Shown here: one piece after another, positions 9,143-16,910 of the stretch | Layout of the letters: each line of letters opens with the position of its first letter | Position numbering within the stretch: the stretch's first letter is position 1 | Translations under genes and position numbers: made by a program | From: Lutibacter sp. | Lineage (GTDB): Bacteria; Bacteroidota; Bacteroidia; Flavobacteriales; Flavobacteriaceae | DNA length: 46,483 nucleotides | NCBI GenBank assembly: GCA_028696945.1 | Contig: JAQVGD010000005.1 | Location: 1 to 46,483 of the forward strand | Direction: 5' to 3' | The notes under the pieces: generated by a model | The model's database searches: none | Seen by the model: only the letters and a program-made list of their open reading frames with translations | What the model was told of the DNA's origin: nothing

Positions 9143-9515
9143 ATGAAATGAGCATATTAAATTTTGGTACACAAAGAAATGGTTAATAGCGAACTTGCCT
9201 ACCGTTAGGTAGGCAGCAACTGTTACCAACAAAAAAATAAAATATAAACAGATGAAACGAGCCATAACGAATTTTGATACACAGCAGAATGGTTAATGGC
9301 GAACTGCATCTGTACCAACAAAAAAATAAAATATAAACAGATGAAACGCCTACAACAAAATAATCTAATAGAAAAAGTAAGCTGCTAGGCGTTCCATTTG
9401 ACAAAAAAAGAATAAAAATTAAACAGATAAAACGAGCCATAACAAATTTTGATACACAGCAGAATGATTAATGGCGAACAGCAGCTGTACCAATAAAAAA
9501 ATAAAATATAAACAG
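9143..9515 (+). repeat. tandem repeat array B (four units) ending at the beta-phosphoglucomutase start codon
   Basis: Unit starts lie at 9143, 9252, 9341 and 9427 (here ATG is mutated to ATA), and the next ATG, 9516, starts the downstream gene. Spacings are 109, 89, 86 and 89 bp. The first unit is longer because a 20-bp palindrome is inserted at 9196-9215. The third unit (9341-9426) has a diverged middle. The array begins at the base after the permease stop, so it fills the whole intergenic gap. The last unit has CAGCTGT instead of CATCTGT, so pairing with ACAGATG is imperfect here. Confidence 0.88.
9196..9215. repeat. 20-bp palindrome inside a repeat unit
   Basis: TGCCTACC-GTTA-GGTAGGCA has perfect 8-bp arms and a 4-nt loop. 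It interrupts the CATCTGT region of the first array B unit and accounts for nearly all of its extra length. A related GC-rich palindrome sits in the decayed unit near 40582-40608. Such short palindromes are commonly dispersed in flavobacterial genomes. Confidence 0.8.
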
Positions 9516-10172
9516 ATGAAAAAAGAACTCGCATTTATATTTGATTTAGATGGCGTAATTGTGGATACGGCAAAGTACCACTATTTGGCTTGGAGAAATT
9601 TGGCGAACGTTCTGGGTTTCGATTTTACCGAAGAACAAAATGAACTCTTAAAAGGCGTAAGCCGTGTTAAATCACTCGAAATTTTATTGTCCATCGGAAA
9701 AGTTAATTTATCCGAAGCAAAAAAACAAGAATTTTTACTTCAGAAAAATAAAGAATATTTGGAGTATGTCAATAAAATGACTTCCGAAGAAATTTTGCCC
9801 GGCGTGAATGATTTATTGAATTTTTTAGAGCTCAATGACATCAAATATGCCTTGGGTTCGGCCAGTAAAAACGCACCTTTAATTTTGGAGAAAGTCGGAC
9901 TTTTAAACAGATTTACCGCCATAGTTGATGGCAATGATGTTTCCAAGGCGAAACCCGATCCAGAAGTATTTTTAATCGGTGCCAAAAAATTAGAGATGAA
10001 ACCTGAAAATTGCGTGGTTGTAGAAGATGCCATTGCGGGAATACAGGCGGCAAATGCCGCAAAAATGATAAGTATAGGAATTGGAGATACCAATGTGTTG
10101 CATGAAGCTGATTATGTTTTTAAAGATTTGACAGCCATTACACCCGATTTTTTAAAAAATATAATGAATTAA
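9516..10172 (+). CDS. pgmB: beta-phosphoglucomutase (HAD superfamily)
   Basis: 218 residues from the chosen start. It converts beta-glucose-1-phosphate to glucose-6-phosphate in the cytoplasm. The HAD motif I 'FDLDGVIVD' gives nucleophile Asp10 and acid/base Asp12, matching Asp8/Asp10 of Lactococcus beta-PGM. 'GSASKN' (motif II region) and 'KAKPDPEVFL' with 'VVEDAIAGIQAA' (motifs III/IV) follow. The frame stays open 45 bp upstream to 9471 but that part is repeat sequence, so the ATG at 9516 closing array B is the start. It is 5 bp from the maltose phosphorylase gene and feeds on its product. Confidence 0.93.
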   Translation: MKKELAFIFDLDGVIVDTAKYHYLAWRNLANVLGFDFTEEQNELLKGVSRVKSLEILLSIGKVNLSEAKKQEFLLQKNKEYLEYVNKMTSEEILPGVNDLLNFLELNDIKYALGSASKNAPLILEKVGLLNRFTAIVDGNDVSKAKPDPEVFLIGAKKLEMKPENCVVVEDAIAGIQAANAAKMISIGIGDTNVLHEADYVFKDLTAITPDFLKNIMN

Positions 10173-10177
10173 AGACA

Positions 10178-12484
10178 ATGAACAAAAATTATATTAAGCC
10201 TTACGAATGGTCAATTGTAGAAGAAGGATTTTATGCTGAAAATGTAGAAGCCTCAGAAAGTTTGTTTAGTATTGGCAATGGGTCTATGGGACAGCGTGCC
10301 AATTTTGAGGAAGCATATTCAGGAAAAACTTTTCAGGGAAGTTATATTGGCGGTATTTATTATCCCGATAAAACTAGAGTTGGCTGGTGGAAAATTGGCT
10401 ATCCAGAGTATTTTGCCAAAGTGCTGAATGCGCCAAACTGGATTGGTATTAATATTCAAATCAATAAAACACAACTCGATTTAAATACTTGTGAAGTTTC
10501 AAATTTCAGAAGGGAATTAAACATGAAAGAAGGCTGGCTAAGTCGCTCTTTCCATGCAATTCTTGAAACAGGAGAGGAAATTCAGGTTGATACAAAACGC
10601 TTTATAAGTCTGGAATACAATGAAATAGGAGCGATTGAGTACGCTGTAAAAGCTATTAATTTTTCGGGAGAAATTTCTTTCTCTCCTTATATTGATGCTG
10701 GCATCAAAAATGAAGATACCAATTATGATGAATATTTTTGGGAAATTTTAAAAATCGTTAAAGGCAAAAAGAATGGTTGTATTCTTTCAAAAACCTTAAA
10801 AACAGCATTTCATGTGGCAACGGCCATGGAAGTTTCGTTTGAGATAAATAATGAAAATATTGAAGTTTTACAACAAACTGAAGTTAAAGAAAAATCTTTA
10901 CATTATACCTTTATCTTAAATGTTTCCAAGGGAGATACCGCTAAAATTTATAAATATGGAAGTTCTGTAAGTTCCCTAAATTATCAAAAGGAAGATTTGA
11001 TTGAAGCCGCTTTTAACAATGTTAAAAAAGCACATAACTTAGGTTTTTCGCAACTGTTGGAAAGTCAGAAGGAAGCTTGGTCAAAAATTTGGCACACGGC
11101 TGATATCATTATTGAAGGAGACATAAAAGCGCAACAAGGCATAAGATTTAATATTTTTCAATTGAACCAAACTTATTTGGGAACCGATGCCCGATTAAAT
11201 ATTGGTCCGAAAGGTTTCACTGGCGAAAAATACGGCGGAAGCACTTATTGGGACACCGAAGCTTATTGCATTCCTTTTTATATGGCAACAAAAGATGCCA
11301 GCGTGGCGAAAAATTTATTATTATATCGCTACAATCATTTGGAAAAAGCCATTGAAAATGCACAAAAGCTCGGATTTAAGAATGGAGCGGCTTTATATCC
11401 GATGGTTACCATGAATGGCGAAGAAAGCCATAACGAATGGGAAATTACTTTTGAGGAAATTCATAGAAACGGTGCTATGATTTACGGAATTTACAACTAT
11501 GTAAATTATACACAGGATTTTGAATATGTTCCAAAATTTGGATTGGAAGTAATCATTGCTGTCGCACGTTTTTGGCACCAGCGCGCCAATTTTTCTGAAG
11601 CAAAAGGCCAATATGTGGTTTTAGGAGTTACGGGTCCAAATGAATATGAAAATAATGTAAACAATAATTTTTACACCAATTATTTGACAAAATGGTGCAT
11701 TCATTATGCAGTGGAATGTTTGGAGAGGGTTAATCAGGAGTATCCGGAGGATTTTAAGCGTGTAATGGATAAAACCAAATTAACAGATGAAGAAATCGAA
11801 GAATGGTTGAAGATTGCCAATAATATATATTTTCCTTTTAGTTTGGAACACAATGTTTATTTGCAGCAGGATGGATTTTTGGACAAGGAATTAATTCCAG
11901 TTACTGAATTGCCACAATCTGAAAGACCCATCAATCAAAATTGGTCTTGGGATCGCATTTTGCGTTCTTGTTATATCAAACAAGCCGATGTTTTGCAATG
12001 CATGTTCTTTTTTGAAAACAAATTCAGCAAAGATGATTTAGAACGTCATTTCGATTTTTATGAGCCTTTAACGGTTCATGAATCCTCGTTATCGCCTTGC
12101 GTACATTCCATTTTGGCAGCTTCAATAGACAGAATGCCAAAAGCTTATGAACAGTATGTACGGACTGCACGTTTGGATTTAGACGATTATAACCACGAAG
12201 TTCATGAAGGTTGCCACATTACAAGCATGGCTGGAACTTGGATGTCAATTGTGCAAGGATTTGGCGGTATGCGCGTTTGGGAAGATGGCATTTTAACCTT
12301 TAATCCACAAATTCCAAAAGAATGGAAATCGTATTCCTTTACCATAAATTTTAGGGGAAATATTATAAAAGTTTATAAAAGTCAGACAGGAAGTAAATTC
12401 TTTAATGAATCGGAAAATGAAATTAAAATGTTGGTAAATGAGAAAGAAATTTTAATTCCAGCAAATCAATTGGTTACGGTATAA
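10178..12484 (+). CDS. maltose phosphorylase, GH65
   Basis: A 768-residue cytoplasmic enzyme. GH65 maltose phosphorylases split maltose with phosphate into glucose and beta-glucose-1-phosphate with inversion. The N-terminal beta-sandwich carries 'LFSIGNGSMGQRANFEEAYS' near residue 30. The (alpha/alpha)6 barrel carries the catalytic acid motif 'TGPNEYENNVNN' with Glu489, corresponding to Glu487 of the Lactobacillus brevis enzyme. The phosphate-site region 'EVHEGCHITSMAGTW' lies near 675. No signal peptide is present, consistent with cytoplasmic action. Its partner beta-phosphoglucomutase is immediately upstream. Kojibiose or trehalose phosphorylase activity is possible within GH65, but the maltose locus favours maltose. 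Confidence 0.92.
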   Translation: MNKNYIKPYEWSIVEEGFYAENVEASESLFSIGNGSMGQRANFEEAYSGKTFQGSYIGGIYYPDKTRVGWWKIGYPEYFAKVLNAPNWIGINIQINKTQLDLNTCEVSNFRRELNMKEGWLSRSFHAILETGEEIQVDTKRFISLEYNEIGAIEYAVKAINFSGEISFSPYIDAGIKNEDTNYDEYFWEILKIVKGKKNGCILSKTLKTAFHVATAMEVSFEINNENIEVLQQTEVKEKSLHYTFILNVSKGDTAKIYKYGSSVSSLNYQKEDLIEAAFNNVKKAHNLGFSQLLESQKEAWSKIWHTADIIIEGDIKAQQGIRFNIFQLNQTYLGTDARLNIGPKGFTGEKYGGSTYWDTEAYCIPFYMATKDASVAKNLLLYRYNHLEKAIENAQKLGFKNGAALYPMVTMNGEESHNEWEITFEEIHRNGAMIYGIYNYVNYTQDFEYVPKFGLEVIIAVARFWHQRANFSEAKGQYVVLGVTGPNEYENNVNNNFYTNYLTKWCIHYAVECLERVNQEYPEDFKRVMDKTKLTDEEIEEWLKIANNIYFPFSLEHNVYLQQDGFLDKELIPVTELPQSERPINQNWSWDRILRSCYIKQADVLQCMFFFENKFSKDDLERHFDFYEPLTVHESSLSPCVHSILAASIDRMPKAYEQYVRTARLDLDDYNHEVHEGCHITSMAGTWMSIVQGFGGMRVWEDGILTFNPQIPKEWKSYSFTINFRGNIIKVYKSQTGSKFFNESENEIKMLVNEKEILIPANQLVTV

Positions 12485-12682
12485 TTCTTAAATAACAACC
12501 CATGAAAAACCTATTTTTCAATTTATACCTTCTGTCCAAAATAATATCATACAAATATGAAGAGATTGGTTTAACTGGGAAATAAGTTAAAATATAGTAA
12601 ACGGTGATGCAATTATTTTTGAAAACACTATAGAAATCTATTAGAAAGGTGTTTTACTGCTCACAACAAAAATTATAATTAA

Positions 12683-15061
12683 ATGAAATTATTAAAATTA
12701 TTGCTAATTTTTCTTATTGCAGGAAGTTCATTGTTAAATGCACAAAATGCAGACAGGAAATTTGTTTCCGTTAGCCAAAAAAATACAGTTGTTGAGGTTA
12801 AAACCAATGATGGTTCTTATCAAATAATACCCTTTTCAACCAAAATTGTGGAAACTTCATTTATTCCCAATGGCGAAGTTTACAATCCCAATTCGCATGC
12901 GGTGGTTTTGAATTCTGAAAATTTGGAATTTAACATAACTGAAAAAGAAAATTCAATTCAATTGAAAACAGACGGTGTTTCAGTTCAAATTACAAAAACA
13001 CCATTCCAGATTTCCTATTTTTATAAGAATAAACCTTTAATTTCTGAAAGAAAAGGCTACGTTAAAACCGAAGAATTTGAAATATTAGATTTCAATTTAA
13101 CAGCCGATGAAATTTTATATGGTGGTGGTGCCCGCGCTTTGGGAATGAACCGCAGGGGAAACAGATTGCAATTGTACAACCGAGCACATTATGGCTATGA
13201 AACACGTTCGGAATTGATGAATTTTACCATGCCTTTGGTATATTCTTCCAATTTATATGCAATTCATTTCGACAATGCGCCCATAGGTTATTTGGATTTA
13301 GACAGCAAAAAAGACAATTCTTTAGTTTATGAAACTATTTCAGGTAGAAAAACTTATCAGGTGGTTGCAGGTGATTCCTGGGAAGATTTAATTGAGCAAT
13401 ACACCAGTTTAACTGGAAAACAACCGATGATTCCGCGTTGGGCACTGGGAAATTTTTCAAGCCGATTTGGTTACCATTCCCAAAATGAAACGATAAATAC
13501 CATCGATCAATTTTTGAAAGATGAAATTCCTGTTGATGCTATTATTTTAGATTTATTTTGGTTTGGAAAAGAGATGAAAGGCACGATGGGAAATCTGGAA
13601 TTTTTGAAAGATTCATTCCCTAATCCAAAGAAAATGATTGCCGATTTAAAAGAAAAAGGTGTCAAAACCATTTTGATTACGGAACCTTTTATATTGACAA
13701 CCTCAGGAAAATGGGATGAAGCCGTTGAAAAGGATATTTTGGGAAAAACCAAAGAAGGAAAACCATACACTTACGATTTTTACTTTGGAAACACAGGAAT
13801 TATAGATATTTTTAAGCCTGAAGGAAAGGCTTGGTTTTGGGAAGTTTACAAGAAATTTAACGATTATGGTGTTGCCGGTTGGTGGGGAGATTTGGGCGAG
13901 CCAGAAGTGCATCCTTCCGATTTGCAGCATGCAACAGGTTCTGCCGATGAGGTTCACAATATTTACGGCCACAATTGGGCAAAACTCATTTTTGAAGGTT
14001 ATCAAAAAGAATATCCAAACCAGCGACCATTTATTTTGATGCGCGCCGGTTATTCCGGTTCCCAGCATTACGGCATGATTCCGTGGTCGGGAGACGTAAA
14101 CAGAAGTTGGGGTGGATTGCAGTCGCAACCCGAAATTGCTTTGCAAATGGGCATGCAGGGAATAGGCTATATGCATTCTGATTTGGGCGGATTTGCAGGA
14201 AATAATTTAGATGATGAATTGTACACGCGTTGGTTGCAATATGGTGTTTTTCAGCCTATTTATCGTCCGCACGCCCAGGAAGAAGTGCCTTCTGAACCCG
14301 TTTTTAGAGAGCCGAAAACAAAAGCATTGGCCAAGAAATCGATTGAATTGCGGTACAGTTTATTGCCATATAATTACACCTTGGTTTTTGAGAACAACCA
14401 AAAAGGAACGCCTTTAATGAGACCATTATTTTTTGAAGATTCGAATGTTTCCTCATTTATAAACGATAAAACCTATTTGTGGGGCGACAGTTTTTTGGTG
14501 AGTCCAGTGGTAAAACAAGGTATTTCTGAACAAGAAGTTTATTTTCCAGCAAACTCAAATTGGTACAATTTTTATACCGATGAAAAAGTTGGTGGCGGAC
14601 AAACAAAATTGATTTCCTTAAATGAAGAAAATATTCCTGTTTATGTTCGTGGTGGTGCTTTTATTCCCAGGATTCAACCCATACAAAATACAGGATTGTA
14701 CAATTTGAAATCATTCGATTTGCATTTTTATTTTGATGAATCCGTTAAAGCAAGCGAAGGACATTTGTACAATGATGATGGTGAAACGCCAAATGCTTTT
14801 GAAAAAGGTAAATATGAGATTTTGAATTTTGAAAGCAAATACGAAAACAATAAATTAGCTATTGAAATTGAATCAAAAATTGGTAAAAATTATCAATTTT
14901 CTAAAAAAATGATTAACTTACTGATTTATAATATTTCAAAAAGACCTAGAAAAGTGACAGGCAATGATTTTACCTGGGATGAAAATAATAAGACTTTATT
15001 AATTCCTGTTTTATTAAATAATCCTTCAGTAAAAAAGATAAAAATTAAATTAATTCATTAA
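12683..15061 (+). CDS. GH31 alpha-glucosidase, exported
   Basis: 792 residues with a cleavable signal peptide (cut near residue 20, 'LLNA|QN'), so it is periplasmic. The GH31 catalytic barrel shows the nucleophile motif 'GWWGDLGEPE' with Asp403 and the acid/base motif 'PWSGDVNRSW' with Asp471. The N-terminal galactose-mutarotase-like sandwich includes 'ILYGGGARALGMNRRG' near 150. It would release glucose from the non-reducing ends of maltodextrins; related GH31 activities cannot be excluded. A 198-bp gap without a recognisable gene separates it from the GH65 gene. Its stop TAA overlaps the ATG of the first unit of repeat array C (TAATG). Confidence 0.9.
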   Translation: MKLLKLLLIFLIAGSSLLNAQNADRKFVSVSQKNTVVEVKTNDGSYQIIPFSTKIVETSFIPNGEVYNPNSHAVVLNSENLEFNITEKENSIQLKTDGVSVQITKTPFQISYFYKNKPLISERKGYVKTEEFEILDFNLTADEILYGGGARALGMNRRGNRLQLYNRAHYGYETRSELMNFTMPLVYSSNLYAIHFDNAPIGYLDLDSKKDNSLVYETISGRKTYQVVAGDSWEDLIEQYTSLTGKQPMIPRWALGNFSSRFGYHSQNETINTIDQFLKDEIPVDAIILDLFWFGKEMKGTMGNLEFLKDSFPNPKKMIADLKEKGVKTILITEPFILTTSGKWDEAVEKDILGKTKEGKPYTYDFYFGNTGIIDIFKPEGKAWFWEVYKKFNDYGVAGWWGDLGEPEVHPSDLQHATGSADEVHNIYGHNWAKLIFEGYQKEYPNQRPFILMRAGYSGSQHYGMIPWSGDVNRSWGGLQSQPEIALQMGMQGIGYMHSDLGGFAGNNLDDELYTRWLQYGVFQPIYRPHAQEEVPSEPVFREPKTKALAKKSIELRYSLLPYNYTLVFENNQKGTPLMRPLFFEDSNVSSFINDKTYLWGDSFLVSPVVKQGISEQEVYFPANSNWYNFYTDEKVGGGQTKLISLNEENIPVYVRGGAFIPRIQPIQNTGLYNLKSFDLHFYFDESVKASEGHLYNDDGETPNAFEKGKYEILNFESKYENNKLAIEIESKIGKNYQFSKKMINLLIYNISKRPRKVTGNDFTWDENNKTLLIPVLLNNPSVKKIKIKLIH

Positions 15062-15237
15062 TGAATCGAGCATTACAAATTTTGACAGATAAAAGAATGA
15101 TTAATGGCGAACAGTAGCTGTACCAACAAAAAAATAAAAATTAAACAGATGAAACGAGCCATAACAAATTTTGATACACAGCAGAATGATTAATGGCGAA
15201 CTGCATCTGTACCAACAAAAAAATAAAAATTAAACAG
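15061..15237 (+). repeat. tandem repeat array C (two units) ending at the GH13 start codon
   Basis: Units start at 15061 and 15149, and the next ATG, 15238, is the start of the GH13 gene. Spacings are 88 and 89 bp. The first ATG overlaps the GH31 stop as TAATG, so the array exactly fills the gap between the two genes. In the second unit ACAGATG (15145-15151) can pair with CATCTGT (15204-15210), with an inner GCCAT/ATGGC stem. CATCTGT can instead pair with ACAGATG at 15234-15240, which contains the GH13 start codon, across a 23-nt A-rich loop. Confidence 0.9.
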
Positions 15238-16908
15238 ATGAAAAAATATTTATTCATTCTATTATCGATTGTTTCAATAAGTTGTTCTCCTAAAAAACAA
15301 GATAAAATTTTGACAAAAAACAATACTGAAAAACCGTTTCTATGGGCAAGTGCAAACATTTATTTTTTACTGACAGACCGATTTAATAATGGTGATGTCT
15401 CAAATGATTTAAACTTCAGTAGAACTCGAGTTGCCGCTAAATTAAGAGGATTTGAAGGCGGAGATATTAAAGGAATTACTCAAAAAATTAAAGAGGGCTA
15501 TTTTACCAATTTAGGTATCAATGCGATTTGGTTAACACCAATTGTTGAGCAAATCCACGGTTCTGTTGATGAAGGTACAGGAATCACATTTGGTTATCAT
15601 GGGTACTGGACAAGAGATTGGACTTCACTAGATCCAAATTTTGGATCGGAAGAAGCGTTGAAAAATTTAGTTGAAGTTGCACATAAAAACGGAATTAGAA
15701 TTGTGTTAGATGCCGTAATTAATCATACCGGTCCTGTAACAAATGTAGATCCTGTTTGGCCTGAAGATTGGGTAAGAATTGGTCCGCAATGTGATTATCA
15801 AACCTACGAATCTACCACGGCTTGTACTTTGGTTAAAAACCTTCCAGATATTAAAACTGAAAGCGATGCAACTGTTGAAATCCCAGTGCAATTGGCCAAA
15901 AAATGGAAATCGGAAGGAAGATATGAGCAAGAAATGAAAGAATTGGATGAGTTTTTCATGAGAACTGGCTATCCGAGAGCCCCAAAATATTACATCATTA
16001 AATGGCTAACAGATTATATTGCCGAATTCGGAATTGATGGATACAGGGCTGATACCGTGAAGCATATGGAAGAAAGTGTGTGGGGAGATTTTAGAAATGA
16101 ATGTGATTATGCATTTAAATTGTGGAAGGAAAACAATCCAGAGAAAGTGTTGGATAACAATAACTTTTATTTGGTTGGTGAGGTTTATAATTATGGTATT
16201 TCCGGTGGACAAATTTTTGACTTTGGCGACAAGAAAGTCAATTATTTTAAAAATGGGTTTAACAGTTTGATCAATTTTGAATTCAAATGGAATGCTGCCC
16301 AACTTTCTTCTTATGAAGCCCTTTTTTCAAAATATGATTCTATCTTACAAAATGATTTAAAAGGATTTGGCGTTTTAAACTATATAAGTTCCCATGATGA
16401 CGGCGCGCCTTTCGACAAAGAAAGAACCAAATCTTTTGAATCTGCCACAAAATTATTATTATGTCCAGGTACTTCTCAAGTTTATTATGGCGATGAATCT
16501 GCCCGTTCATTAATTATTGAAGGTACCGAAGGTGATGCCACTTTGCGTTCCAATATGAATTGGAACGAAATTGCAAATAGGCTACAAACCAAAGAAATTT
16601 TAACGCATTGGCAAAAATTGGGATTGTTCAGAAATAACCATGTTGCTGTTGGCGCAGGAGTTCATAAAATGATTTCTGAAAATCCTTATGTTTTTCAAAG
16701 AACCTATTCAAAAGGAGATTTTAAGGATGTAGTGGTTGTAGGACTCGATTTAAATATAGGCGAAAAGAAACTGAATATAGGAACTGAATTTATGGAAGGC
16801 ACTGTTTTGGTTGATGCTTATTCCAATACCGAGGTTATTGTTAAAAACGGAATGGCGATTTTAAATACGCCATTCTCGATTGTTTTATTAGAAAAGAAAA
16901 ACCAATAA
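15238..16908 (+). CDS. GH13 alpha-amylase-type lipoprotein
   Basis: 556 residues from the ATG that closes array C. The frame is open from 15193, but the extra 15 codons are repeat and would spoil the signal peptide. Lipobox Cys16 follows 'LFILLSIVSIS', so the protein is membrane anchored. GH13 regions are intact: region I 'DAVINH' near 160, region II 'GYRADTVKH' with nucleophile Asp272, region III 'VGEVY' with acid Glu315, and region IV 'SSHDDG' with Asp387. It should cut internal alpha-1,4 bonds of starch or maltodextrin at the surface or in the periplasm. The GH97 gene follows 2 bp after the stop, so the two are tightly coupled. Confidence 0.92.
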   Translation: MKKYLFILLSIVSISCSPKKQDKILTKNNTEKPFLWASANIYFLLTDRFNNGDVSNDLNFSRTRVAAKLRGFEGGDIKGITQKIKEGYFTNLGINAIWLTPIVEQIHGSVDEGTGITFGYHGYWTRDWTSLDPNFGSEEALKNLVEVAHKNGIRIVLDAVINHTGPVTNVDPVWPEDWVRIGPQCDYQTYESTTACTLVKNLPDIKTESDATVEIPVQLAKKWKSEGRYEQEMKELDEFFMRTGYPRAPKYYIIKWLTDYIAEFGIDGYRADTVKHMEESVWGDFRNECDYAFKLWKENNPEKVLDNNNFYLVGEVYNYGISGGQIFDFGDKKVNYFKNGFNSLINFEFKWNAAQLSSYEALFSKYDSILQNDLKGFGVLNYISSHDDGAPFDKERTKSFESATKLLLCPGTSQVYYGDESARSLIIEGTEGDATLRSNMNWNEIANRLQTKEILTHWQKLGLFRNNHVAVGAGVHKMISENPYVFQRTYSKGDFKDVVVVGLDLNIGEKKLNIGTEFMEGTVLVDAYSNTEVIVKNGMAILNTPFSIVLLEKKNQ

Positions 16909-16910
16909 AA

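Noticed and set aside
15193-15237. In-frame extension of the GH13 protein (MANCICTNKK...)
   Set aside because: The 15 codons are repeat-unit sequence and would put a polar stretch before the lipoprotein signal peptide. The same applies to 9471-9515 before beta-phosphoglucomutase.
9143-15237. Integron attC-like recombination sites
   Set aside because: Unit length is in range, but no R/Y core sites (RYYYAAC/GTTRRRY) or integrase are present, and the cassettes are pathway genes in fixed order.
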